From positions 1-18,696 of the forward strand of contig CANBRV010000013.1 of assembly GCA_947372005.1 (NCBI GenBank): a DNA stretch of 18,696 nucleotides. Direction: 5' to 3'. Of this stretch, positions 1 through 8,600 are shown one piece after another (within the stretch, counting starts at the first letter, position 1; the number at the start of each line of letters is the position of its first letter). This stretch comes from Comamonadaceae bacterium (GTDB lineage Bacteria > Pseudomonadota > Gammaproteobacteria > Burkholderiales > Burkholderiaceae_C). Position numbers and translations under genes: made by a program. The notes under the pieces were generated by a model. It did not search any database. It was not told where the DNA came from and was given only the letters and a program-made list of their open reading frames with translations.

Positions 1-728
1 CCGCCCGACAAGCCCAAAATCACGTGCTCGGAGCCAACTTGGCGCTTGATGGAGGCAACGGCCTCGCTGATGTAGTCGCCCATGATCCAGTCTGCGCGCG
101 TGCCGCAGATACCGAGCACAAAGCGATTCAGCATCGCTTGGCCTTGCACGGTGTGCGTCACTTCGGGGTGGAATTGCAGCGCATAAAACTTGCGCGCTTC
201 GTCCGCCATGCCCGCAATCGGGCAGGAGGGCGTGCTCGCCATGACTTTGAAGCCTTCGGGCAACGCGGTGACTTTGTCGCCGTGGCTCATCCAGACTTTG
301 AGCATGCCGTGGCCGTCATCGGTAGTGAAGTCCGCAATATCTTTGAGTAGCTCGGTATGACCCCGCGCCCGCACTTCGGCATAACCAAATTCGCGCTTGG
401 CGATGCCGTCCACCACCTGTGCGGCTTCTACCTTGCCGCCTAGCTGCTGCGCCATGGTTTGCATACCGTAGCAAATGCCCAGAACTGGCACGCCGAGTTC
501 GAACACGCTGGAGGGCGCTTTGTCCGTGGATTCCTCGTAGGCGCTGGCGTGCGAGCCAGAGAGGATGATGCCTTTGAGGTTGCCGTCAGCGGCGTAATCT
601 TTCAGCCAATCGTTGGTCACATCACAAGGATGGACTTCGCAATAAACATGGGCTTCGCGCACGCGGCGAGCAATGAGTTGGGTCACTTGTGAGCCAAAAT
701 CGAGGATGAGGATTTTTTGATGAGACAT
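1..728 (-). CDS. guaA: GMP synthase (glutamine-hydrolysing), N-terminal part, cut by window edge
   Basis: GuaA makes GMP from XMP using glutamine and ATP in the cytoplasm, the last step of guanine nucleotide synthesis. Translation from the ATG at 726-728 gives 242 residues. They form a class I glutamine amidotransferase domain with the nucleophile in GICYGMQ (Cys86) and the His/Glu pair in FHPEV (His187, Glu189). The reading frame runs off the window exactly at LGLSGG, the start of the SGG-type ATP-pyrophosphatase loop, so the ATPase and dimerisation domains lie outside. The LSGSHAS segment replaces the LSGGP of enterobacterial GuaA; I recall this variant from Burkholderiales. The gene follows bdhA by 27 bp in the same direction and probably shares its transcript. 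I see no strong Shine-Dalgarno sequence before the start. The family call is very secure. Confidence 0.96.
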   Translation of the reverse strand, partial: MSHQKILILDFGSQVTQLIARRVREAHVYCEVHPCDVTNDWLKDYAADGNLKGIILSGSHASAYEESTDKAPSSVFELGVPVLGICYGMQTMAQQLGGKVEAAQVVDGIAKREFGYAEVRARGHTELLKDIADFTTDDGHGMLKVWMSHGDKVTALPEGFKVMASTPSCPIAGMADEARKFYALQFHPEVTHTVQGQAMLNRFVLGICGTRADWIMGDYISEAVASIKRQVGSEHVILGLSG

Positions 729-755
729 GTTTGTTGTTTTAATTTGAAATCGGAA

Positions 756-1526
756 TTATTGAGCCGTCCAGCCACCATCGTTGGCCCACGCCACACCGCG
801 CACATTGTTCGCCGCCGCTGAGCACATAAACACCGCCATGTCGCCCAGTTGTTCGGGCGTGGTGAATTGCAGAGATGGCTCTTTTTCGCCGAGCAAGTCT
901 TTGGTAGCCGCTTCGATAGAAATGCCTTCCTTGGCAGCGCGTGCGTCAATCTGCGCTTGCACAAGGGGCGTCAGCACCCAGCCAGGGCAAATGGCATTGA
1001 CGGTGATGCCTGTGGTGGCTACTTCAAGTGCCACGGCTTTGGTCAAGCCCACGATGCCGTGCTTAGCCGCCACATAGGCGGTTTTGTTGGCAGAAGCTAC
1101 CAAGCCATGTGCAGAGGCGATATTGATGATGCGTCCCCAGTTTGTGGCACGCATGTTTGGAATGGCAAGGCGCGTGGTGTGGAAAGCGGATGTGAGATTG
1201 ATGGCAATCACCGCATCCCAGCGCTCTGTCGGAAAGCTCTCGATAGGCGAGACGTGCTGAATGCCTGCGTTATTCACCAAAATATCCACGCCGCCAAACT
1301 CGGTGGCGGCATAAGCCATCATGGCTTCAATCTCGGCTGGCTTGCTCATGTCTGCGCCGTGATAGCCAACTTTGACGCCTAGAGCTTCGATTTCTGCCTT
1401 TGCGGCTGCATAGTCGCCAAAGCCATTCATGACGATGTTTGCGCCTTGTTTGGCAAGCTGCTTGGCAATGCCAAGACCGATGCCGCTGGTGGAGCCTGTG
1501 ACGAGGGCTGTTTTATTTTTGAGCAT
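756..1526 (-). CDS. bdhA: D-3-hydroxybutyrate dehydrogenase (short-chain dehydrogenase/reductase)
   Basis: The enzyme interconverts D-3-hydroxybutyrate and acetoacetate with NAD+, linking polyhydroxybutyrate breakdown to acetyl-CoA. The 256-residue protein is a full-length classical SDR: GSTSGIG dinucleotide motif (residues 11-17), NNAG (85-88), and catalytic Asn110, Ser138, Tyr151 and Lys155. Residues I recall as substrate-binding in the Pseudomonas fragi enzyme (Gln94, His144, Lys152, Gln196, Trp257) map, with a constant offset of four, to Gln90, His140, Lys148, Gln192 and Trp253. This argues for true 3-hydroxybutyrate specificity rather than a generic SDR such as FabG. The start overlaps the mltD 3' end by 14 bp, and a purine-rich AAAGGGA ribosome site lies inside the end of mltD, so the two are likely translated from one message. 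guaA follows 27 bp downstream. Confidence 0.94.
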   Translation of the reverse strand: MLKNKTALVTGSTSGIGLGIAKQLAKQGANIVMNGFGDYAAAKAEIEALGVKVGYHGADMSKPAEIEAMMAYAATEFGGVDILVNNAGIQHVSPIESFPTERWDAVIAINLTSAFHTTRLAIPNMRATNWGRIINIASAHGLVASANKTAYVAAKHGIVGLTKAVALEVATTGITVNAICPGWVLTPLVQAQIDARAAKEGISIEAATKDLLGEKEPSLQFTTPEQLGDMAVFMCSAAANNVRGVAWANDGGWTAQ

Positions 1527-2829
1527 TTGTTTTTTCCCTTTTAATTGTTGTTGCAGCTTTAGGCGCTAGCTTGTGCGCCCCAGCTTTCTGACTTGATTTG
1601 CTTCGCACTTTACTTTTTGCTTTTGGCTTTGGCGGTACAAACATGGTGAGCTGACCGTTATCAGCAACATGCGCTGTTACGTCCTCTTGTTTATGAACTG
1701 AGCGCGGAATAAGTAAGGTCGAGCCTGCCTTGATGAACCCTGATTTGAGGGCAATGCCATTCACCTCACGCAGCGCCGCTTCGCTCATACCCACACGCTT
1801 GGCCGCATCTTGTGGCTTTAAGGCTGAGGGGGCAACCCATGCGGTCCAGCTAGCCAGTTGCCCAGAGTAGTTGTTGAGGTTTGCGCTAAACATCTCCGCA
1901 TTTCCCCATGGCATCAATACTTGTGGTGTACCAGCCGCCAAGATCACAGGGCGCGAAAGGGAGGGGTTGAGCGCTTTAAAGTCCGCCAACGGTACATCAG
2001 CCAGTTTGGCTGCAAGCGCCACGTCCATATCGCGCGTAATGGGAACGGATTGAAAGTAGGGGTGATTGTCAATGTCGCCCAGAACAGCATTAAATTGCTC
2101 GGGGTTGGAGACGATGTTTTTGACAGCTTGCAGCTTGGGCACGTAATAGCGCGTCTCGTTGGGCATCGTCAAATCTGAATAGGTGGTTGGCAAGCCTAGT
2201 TTTTGATTTTTGGCAATCGCACGGCCTACGCTACCTTCGCCCCAGTTGTAGGCGGCTAGCGCGAGTTGCCAATCACCAAACATGCCGTAAAGCTTTTGCA
2301 GATAGTCGAGCGCCGCGCGGGTCGAGGCTTGCACATCGCGCCTATCGTCGCGAAAAGTGTTTTGCTTTAGCGAGTAGTCGCGCCCCGTGCTAGGAATGAA
2401 CTGCCACATGCCCGCTGCTTTGGCACTGGATACGGCTTGTGGGTTAAAAGCACTTTCAATAAATGGCAGCAAAGCCAGTTCGGTTGGCATTTTGCGTGCT
2501 TCTAGCTCTTCAACTACGTGATAAAGATATTTTTTAGATCGCTCGGTCATGCGGGCAATGTAGTCTGGGCGCGTCACATACCACTGCTCACGGTTGGTGA
2601 CAAACTCGTTCTCTAAATTGGGCATGGCAAAACCACGGCGGATGCGCTCCCACAAGTCATTCTTAACAACTTTAGGAGCTTGCTCCTCCTCTATGCCTTT
2701 GGGCGTTATGGCTGGAGAGGCATCTCGTACAGGCGGCAGTGCGGTACTTGCATCGTTTTGTGCGAAGGCGTTGCCCATACAAGCAAAGCTGAGGCAGCAA
2801 CTCAGCACAATAAAAAGGATACGTGTCAT
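1513..2829 (-). CDS. mltD: Membrane-bound lytic murein transglycosylase D-like protein
   Basis: Lytic transglycosylases cleave the MurNAc-GlcNAc bond of peptidoglycan in the periplasm, forming 1,6-anhydro ends. This 438-residue protein has an N-terminal signal peptide with likely cleavage after AFA (residues 21-23), then an SLT domain with catalytic Glu125 in LPFIESAFNP, GMWQF (140-144) and AYNWGEG (193-199). Two divergent LysM-like segments (about 270-315 and 325-375) would bind glycan; they are weaker than textbook LysM repeats. The tail after about residue 398 is rich in Lys, Ser and Ala. E. coli MltD is a lipoprotein, but no good lipobox is visible here (the FAC sequence lacks the right -3 residue), so the protein may be soluble periplasmic. 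Its ATG overlaps the gloB stop codon as ATGA. A gloB-mltD pair also occurs in E. coli. Confidence 0.93.
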   Translation of the reverse strand: MTRILFIVLSCCLSFACMGNAFAQNDASTALPPVRDASPAITPKGIEEEQAPKVVKNDLWERIRRGFAMPNLENEFVTNREQWYVTRPDYIARMTERSKKYLYHVVEELEARKMPTELALLPFIESAFNPQAVSSAKAAGMWQFIPSTGRDYSLKQNTFRDDRRDVQASTRAALDYLQKLYGMFGDWQLALAAYNWGEGSVGRAIAKNQKLGLPTTYSDLTMPNETRYYVPKLQAVKNIVSNPEQFNAVLGDIDNHPYFQSVPITRDMDVALAAKLADVPLADFKALNPSLSRPVILAAGTPQVLMPWGNAEMFSANLNNYSGQLASWTAWVAPSALKPQDAAKRVGMSEAALREVNGIALKSGFIKAGSTLLIPRSVHKQEDVTAHVADNGQLTMFVPPKPKAKSKVRSKSSQKAGAHKLAPKAATTIKREKTNAQK

Positions 2830-3611
2830 CTAAAGTTATTCTTCCACTCGCGCAAGGCGGCAAAAATGTCAGTGGCCGACTGCGCGGTTTGGTTGTATTG
2901 TTGAACAGAGGCCGCGACACTAGCTGTGTGGCTACGTAAAAAGGGGTTAATTTTTTTCTCTATGCCCATACGGCTAGGGATGGTCGGAATGTTTGCCTTG
3001 CGCTGCGCTTGGCAATTTGCTTCATAGGCAATGAGGTCGCTATTTGCCGCATCAACTGCCAAAGCAAATTTTAGATTTGAGAGCGTGTATTCGTGTGCGC
3101 AGCAAACCAAGGTGTCGTCTGGCAGCTGACTTAGCATCGTCAGCGACGTCAACATCTGGGCGGGTGTTCCCTCAAACAATCGTCCGCAACCGCCCGAAAA
3201 CAGCGTATCGCCACAAAAAAGCAGCGGGGTTGGGTGCAAGTCAGAGCCTTGGTGGAAATAGGCAATATGCCCCGCGGTATGCCCTGGGACTTCCATCACA
3301 GCGAAATCAATTCCCAATACCGAGACCCGCTCGCCAGCGCCCACGCGCTGCACGGGCTCAGGGATAACCTCGAAAGCAGGACCATAAACACGTGCGCCAG
3401 TGGCATTGCGCAAGGTGTCCACGCCACCCACATGATCAGCATGATGATGGGTGACTAGAATCGCCTCTAACTTAAGGTTCAGCTCTTTGAGCTTGGCCTG
3501 TATGGGAACTGCATCCCCCGGATCGACAACAATGGCGTTCGCGCCGTTATGCAAGAGCCACAGATAGTTGTCGTCAAAGGCGGGAATGGTTATTAAAGAT
3601 AAGGTGTTCAT
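2826..3611 (-). CDS. gloB: Hydroxyacylglutathione hydrolase (glyoxalase II)
   Basis: GloB hydrolyses S-D-lactoylglutathione to D-lactate and glutathione, the second step of methylglyoxal detoxification. The 261-residue protein is a complete metallo-beta-lactamase-fold enzyme: THHHADH binuclear metal motif (residues 54-60), His111 in the VPGHTAGH segment, Asp135 in CGDTLFSGGCG, and His173 in CAHEYTLSNLKFA. The frame is open upstream to 3653, but the start at 3609-3611 (MNTLSLITIPAF) matches the usual family N-terminus and length, so I chose it. No convincing Shine-Dalgarno precedes it. A TATAAT hexamer lies about 13 bp upstream on the same strand, without a clear -35. Its start codon shares two bases with the start codon of the divergent methyltransferase-like gene. 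mltD follows with a 4-bp overlap. Confidence 0.95.
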   Translation of the reverse strand: MNTLSLITIPAFDDNYLWLLHNGANAIVVDPGDAVPIQAKLKELNLKLEAILVTHHHADHVGGVDTLRNATGARVYGPAFEVIPEPVQRVGAGERVSVLGIDFAVMEVPGHTAGHIAYFHQGSDLHPTPLLFCGDTLFSGGCGRLFEGTPAQMLTSLTMLSQLPDDTLVCCAHEYTLSNLKFALAVDAANSDLIAYEANCQAQRKANIPTIPSRMGIEKKINPFLRSHTASVAASVQQYNQTAQSATDIFAALREWKNNFR

Positions 3612-4332
3612 GAGCGGACAAATTATAGGTTTAGCACTCGGCCTTACGCCCACGCTAAACCCTTGGCTGGAGCAAACAGACCTAGGTGCTGCGGGCTTGG
3701 CTGTGCGCGAATGGCTGCTTGCCCGCCACCACCATGCCGTGCAAGACGTTTTTGGCTATCACGCCTTGCAATTAGGGGCTTCTAGCTTGAACACCTTGAC
3801 CAATAGCCGCATTGCACATCGCTGGATTGCAGCGGATACCCGATTAGAGACGCGTGCTGACCTTTTTGCCAATGCTTCTGCACTGCCGTTTTTTGAAGCG
3901 ACGCTAGACCTTGTGACCTTACCGTTGACGCTGGATGCGCACTCTGACCCTGATGCGGTGCTAGACGAGGTGGCGCGTGTGCTGGTGCCAGAAGGGCGTG
4001 CTATTTTTACGGGCTTTGATATTGCCAGTGTTTGGGGCGTTGCGCACAAACTGGGCAGCAAGCGACTGCCCGAAGGCACTAGGATTTATGGGCTTTCGAA
4101 CCTCAAGGCATCGCTGGCAGAGCTTGGCTTAATCGTTGAGCGCATCGAGCACCGCCACAAGATGGTGGATGGGCTTTATTTGTTAATCGCCAAAAAACGA
4201 GTCATGGGCATCAAACCCATACGCCGAAAGGCTTGGCGCTTGCCGTCATGGTCGGAGTTGCCGCTCAATCCGTTTCCGAATCCTAAAGGAGCACGTGGAT
4301 TTAAGACCGGGAAGCAGAAAAATAATCCATAG
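3610..4332 (+). CDS. YafS-like class I methyltransferase-fold protein, substrate unknown
   Basis: The 240-residue product resembles E. coli YafS, a poorly characterised SAM-methyltransferase-like protein whose gene also lies next to gloB. Matching segments are VFGYHALQLG (residues 47-56), a Methyltransf_11-type core around LPFFEATLDLVTLPLTLDAH (92-111), LDEVARVLVPEGRAIFTGFD (118-137) and the closing LLIAKKRVMGIKP. The glycine-rich SAM motif I (GxGxG) expected in the first third is not visible; only QLG is present, so catalytic activity is uncertain. The start at 3610 has AAGG five bases upstream and gives a sensible length; an upstream in-frame ATG at 3568 would run through gloB coding sequence. 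The 3' end overlaps the convergent aminotransferase gene by 32 bp. E. coli has rnhA beside yafS; it is absent here. Confidence 0.8.
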   Translation: MSGQIIGLALGLTPTLNPWLEQTDLGAAGLAVREWLLARHHHAVQDVFGYHALQLGASSLNTLTNSRIAHRWIAADTRLETRADLFANASALPFFEATLDLVTLPLTLDAHSDPDAVLDEVARVLVPEGRAIFTGFDIASVWGVAHKLGSKRLPEGTRIYGLSNLKASLAELGLIVERIEHRHKMVDGLYLLIAKKRVMGIKPIRRKAWRLPSWSELPLNPFPNPKGARGFKTGKQKNNP

Positions 4333-5536
4333 CGGCCTGAACGCCCGAACCCGCCAGCTTGACGCCTGCAAGCTTGAGCCCCATCTCGCAAGCTGCAACC
4401 ATGGCAATCAAAGTCAGCTCGTTGCTATCGCCCAAATGGCCCATGCGGAACATACGGCCTTTGACTTTGCCAAGCCCTGTGCCCAGCGAGCAATCAAAAC
4501 GTTCGTAAATGATTTTGCGCACTGCGTCTGCGTCCACGCCTTCGGGCGTAATCACGCCTGTGAGTACGGGTGAGTAAACCGATGCGTCGCCGCATTGAAT
4601 CGGCAAGCCCCACGCGTTGACAGCGCTACGCACCCCCGCCGCCCAGCGCTGGTGACGCGCAAAAGTTGCCGCTAGTCCCGCTTTGCCATCCTTGCCCAAA
4701 ATCATGTTAAGCGCTTCGTGCAAGCCGTAGAGCAAATTGGTGTTGGGGGTATACGGGTAGTAGCCCGTTTTGTTCATCTCAATAATTTCGTCCCACGCCC
4801 AAAATGCCTTGGGTAGCGTGGCTTTTTTGCTGGCCTCAAGTGCTTTTTGCGAGACGGCGTTAAAGCTGATGCCAGGCGGCAGCATGAGGCCTTTTTGCGA
4901 GCCACTCACGGTCACGTCCACACCCCAAGCGTCGTGCTGATAGTCCGCGCAGGCCAAGCCAGATATGGTGTCTACCAGTAGCAGTGCAGGGTGTTTGGCA
5001 GCGTCAATGGCGCGGCGCACGGCGGCAATGTCGCTGGTCACGCCTGTCGATGTTTCGTTGTGTACGACGCACACGGCGTGGATGCTGTGGGTGGTGTCAG
5101 CCTTTAATCTCGCCTCAATCATGTCGGCTTGTACGCCGCGTCGCCAGCTGGTCGGCACGCCATGTTCCGTGCCTTGCAGCGCCAAGAATTCGGTCTTGAG
5201 TCCAAGCCGTTTGGCAAGCCGCTCCCACAGGCTGGCAAAGTGCCCCGTTTCGTACATCAGCAGATGGTCGCCCGGGCTGCAGACGTTCGCCAGTGCGGCT
5301 TCCCAAGCACCTGTGCCAGATGCTGGGTAGATTACGACGGGCTGCGTGGTTTGAAAAATTTGCTGAATGCCTTTGAGGAGCTTCAAGCCCAGCACGCCAA
5401 ACTCGGGACCACGGTGGTCGATGGTGGGCAAGCTCATCGCACGCAAAATGCGGTCTGGCACAGGCGACGGACCTGGGATTTGCAAAAAGTGATGACCCGT
5501 AGGGTGTGCGTTCAAGATGGTGGAGAGAGCGGGCAT
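4301..5536 (-). CDS. Class V aminotransferase, serine/alanine-glyoxylate type
   Basis: This 411-residue PLP enzyme belongs to the AGXT/SgaA/PucG branch of class V aminotransferases, which transfer amino groups from serine, alanine or ureidoglycine to glyoxylate. It shows PGPSPVPDRIL (residues 21-31), the cofactor-contact segment PASGTGAWEA (71-80), Asp189 in LLLVDTISG, and the Schiff-base lysine Lys215 in VSGSQKGLMLPPG. Length and motif order match the serine-glyoxylate aminotransferases of methylotrophs and comamonads. No purine-catabolism genes are nearby, which makes PucG less likely but does not exclude it. The gene diverges from the FAD/Fe-S dehydrogenase with 86 bp between start codons. 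The pair could handle a 2-hydroxyacid/2-oxoacid couple such as glycolate/glyoxylate. The amino donor cannot be decided from sequence alone. Confidence 0.87.
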   Translation of the reverse strand: MPALSTILNAHPTGHHFLQIPGPSPVPDRILRAMSLPTIDHRGPEFGVLGLKLLKGIQQIFQTTQPVVIYPASGTGAWEAALANVCSPGDHLLMYETGHFASLWERLAKRLGLKTEFLALQGTEHGVPTSWRRGVQADMIEARLKADTTHSIHAVCVVHNETSTGVTSDIAAVRRAIDAAKHPALLLVDTISGLACADYQHDAWGVDVTVSGSQKGLMLPPGISFNAVSQKALEASKKATLPKAFWAWDEIIEMNKTGYYPYTPNTNLLYGLHEALNMILGKDGKAGLAATFARHQRWAAGVRSAVNAWGLPIQCGDASVYSPVLTGVITPEGVDADAVRKIIYERFDCSLGTGLGKVKGRMFRMGHLGDSNELTLIAMVAACEMGLKLAGVKLAGSGVQAAMDYFSASRS

Positions 5537-5569
5537 GACAGTGATCTCGTGACAGTGACTGAAGTAAGC

Positions 5570-5586
5570 TCAAGCGAAGTGCTTGA
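5570..5586. promoter_or_regulatory. Possible operator: 6-bp inverted repeat in divergent intergenic region
   Basis: The 86-bp gap between the aminotransferase and dehydrogenase start codons contains TCAAGC-GAAGT-GCTTGA, a perfect 6-bp inverted repeat with a 5-bp spacer, centred 45 bp before the dehydrogenase ATG. A separate 9-bp direct repeat, TGACAGTGA (5536-5544 and 5550-5558), lies at the aminotransferase start. The size and position suit a dimeric regulator acting on both genes. I could not place convincing -35/-10 pairs and no regulator gene is adjacent, so this is a candidate only. Confidence 0.3.
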
Positions 5587-5622
5587 AAATAGGCTGATTG
5601 CATTTTGCCAATTAAGAATTCG

Positions 5623-8600
5623 ATGATTGCACACACTGACACCTCAAAGACACTAGAAAAAGAACTCATCGCCCATACGGAGGGCGAAGTTTTATTCACC
5701 GCTGGCGACCGCGCACGCTACGCGACCGATGCCTCCATTTACCAAGAAACGCCCATCGGCGTGTTTGTGCCTAAAACAGACGCTGACGTGGAAGCCGCGC
5801 TGGGTGTGGCTCGCGAGCTTGGTGTGCCGCTGGTCGCGCGTGGTGGCGGTACGTCGCAGTGCGGGCAAACGGTTGGTGCTGGTCTGGTGATTGACCACAG
5901 CAAATATCTGCGGAATGTTACAAATTTGGATTTAGACAACGGACAAGTCACCGTGCAACCCGGCATGGTGCTGGATCACTTGAATGCCGAACTCAAACCG
6001 CACGGACTTTGGTATCCCGTAGACGTATCCACCAGCGCGCAAGCCACGCTGGGCGGCATGGCGGGGAATAACTCGTGCGGCAGCCGCTCCATCAAATACG
6101 GCAACATGGTGCACAACGTGGAGGGCTTATCCCTGCTAACGGCGGCGGGCGAGCGTTTGAACTTGGGACGCTTCGATCAAGCCACAGGGCAGGAGCGGCT
6201 GCTTGGTGAATTCGTGCAAAAGCTGGTGATTGACCCTGCCTACGGCTTAAAAAGCGAGATTGAAGCGAACTTTCCGAAAGTGCTACGCCGCGTAGCGGGC
6301 TACAACTTGGATGTATTCCATCCGATGAGTGAACGCCCGTACACCACGGATGGTTCTGTCAACTTGGCGCATTTGCTGATTGGCTCGGAAGGCACGCTGG
6401 GCTTGACTCAGAGCCTCACGCTGCGCTTGTCGGAACTGCCAAAAGCAAAGGTGCTGGGCGTGGTGAATTTCCCTACGTTTTATGCAGCGATGGACGCGGC
6501 GCAGCATATTGTCAAACTCGGTTCGGACGGATTTTTGACGGCAGTGGAATTGGTCGATCGCACGATGCTGGATTTGGCGCTTGAGAATCCAGCCTTCGCG
6601 CCGACGATTCGCACCGCCTTGGCTAACCCCGATAAACAAACGCCTGCAGCGGTATTGCTGGTGGAGTTTGCGGGTAGCAACAAAGCTGAACTCTTACCCA
6701 AGATGCGGCAATTGGTGGAATTGATGGGTGATCTGGGGATGCCCAACTCCGTCGTTGAAATGACGGATGACGCGCCGCAAAAGAATCTGTGGGAAGTACG
6801 CAAAGCAGGGCTCAACATCATGATGAGCCTCAAGGGCGACGGCAAGCCCGTGAGCTTTATCGAAGACTGCGCGGTGCCTTTGGAATCGCTCGCTGAGTAC
6901 ACGCAGGCGCTGACCGAAGTGTTTGCCAAATATGGCTCGCGCGGAACGTGGTACGCCCATGCGTCGGTGGGCACGCTGCACGTGCGCCCGATTTTGGATA
7001 TGAGACGCGATGGCGGGATCAAGATGCGTGCGATGGCGGAAGAAGCCTCGGCTCTGGTTCGCAAGTTCAAAGGCGCGTACAGCGGCGAGCATGGCGATGG
7101 TCTGTGCCGTGGCGAATGGATTGAGTGGCAATTTGGCAGCAAGATTAACGATGCGTTTAAAGCCATCAAACAGCATCTAGACCCAACAAGCTTGCTGTGT
7201 CCTGGGCGCATGGTGAGCACGGATGAGCATCCGATTCCGAAGATGGAAAGCCCTAGCTTGCTTAGATTCCCTCCTGTGGAAGCACTACCCCGTAAGGCCT
7301 ACAAGGTGATTGCCGTGCAGCCCGCACTCGATTGGTCAGCATGGAACGTACAAGCCGACCCAGTGACCGAAATCACAACGGCAGCAGGCACTGGCGGCGA
7401 CCCCGCGCAAGGGCTCGCCAAGATGGTAGAGATGTGCAACAACAACGGACACTGCCGCAAGTTTGATGCTGGGACGATGTGTCCAAGTTATCGCGTGACG
7501 CGTGACGAGAAGCACGTGACACGGGGCAGGGCGAATACGCTCAGGATGGCGATGAGTGGGCAATTGGACGGCGTTTCAAGGTTTCGCGGTGGCGCAGAGA
7601 TGCTGCCAGACGCTACGCTTGAAACCGCCAATGAATCGCTGGATTTGTGCGTCGGCTGCAAAGGCTGCAAGCGCGATTGCCCGACTGGCGTGGATATGGC
7701 GAAAGTCAAAATCGAATTCACACAGTTCTATAAACAGCGCTTTGGTTACACGCTTAAAGACAGACTGATTGGTTACATGCCCGATTACGCAAGACTTGCC
7801 GCAAAATTTTCTCCGATTTTTAATTTCCGAAATCATGTGCCATTGTTGGCAAAACTCACTGAATGGACACTTGGTTTTTCCGCTAAACGCAGCTTGCCAA
7901 CTTGGCAGAGTCAACACTTTTTCAATAGCCCCATCCAAACGGCAACACGCGAAGAGGTGCTTGCATCCAACAAAGCGGTGGTGCTTTTTGTCGATACCTT
8001 CAATGGTTACTTTGAGAGCGAAAACGCACATGCTGCGCTCAAGGTGCTGCAAGCCGCAGGCTATACCGTACATGTGGCGGCGAAGCAAGGCGGCAGTCAC
8101 ACAAGTGCATCGGGACATCTGTGCTGTGGTCGAACCTATTTATCCACGGGTATGGTGGACAAAGCTAAACAAAAAATGACGGAACTGCTGACAGAGCTTG
8201 CACCATTTGCTACAAAAGGAATCAAGATCGTTGGGCTAGAACCTTCGTGCTTATTGACCTTGCGCGATGAGGCGCTGGTGATGTTTAGTGACCAAGACTT
8301 GCGAGACATGGCGAATTTGGTCTCTAAGCAAGTACTGTTGTTCGAGGAATTTTTGGCGGGCGAAGCCAAAGCAGGGCGTATGGAAAGTTTAAAAATGAGC
8401 CTGCAAGCCGCATCTCATAAGGCTTCCACGAGTGCCATCTTGCTACACGGCCATTGCCATCAAAAAGCGTTTGATGCGGTGAATCCCATTTTGGAAGTTT
8501 TGAACTGGCTGCCGCGTGCTGAGGGAGTGCCTGCGCCTAGCTTGATTGAGTCCAGCTGCTGCGGCATGGCAGGTAGTTTTGGCTATGAAGCGAGCCACAT

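Noticed and set aside
849..1382. A 177-codon plus-strand open frame opposite bdhA.
   Set aside because: It is antisense to a gene with all catalytic residues conserved, and its translation has no family features.
3568..3609. An upstream ATG extending the YafS-like protein by 14 residues.
   Set aside because: The extension is antisense to the conserved gloB N-terminus, has no better ribosome site, and is not seen in the remembered YafS sequence.
3612..3653. An upstream start extending GloB by 14 residues.
   Set aside because: The usual glyoxalase II N-terminus begins at MNTLSLITIP; the extension is antisense to the divergent gene and not family-like.
6480..7220. A 246-codon open frame on the minus strand inside the FAD/Fe-S dehydrogenase gene.
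   Set aside because: It lies entirely antisense to a clearly conserved coding sequence, and its product shows no recognisable domain. High-GC codon structure explains it.
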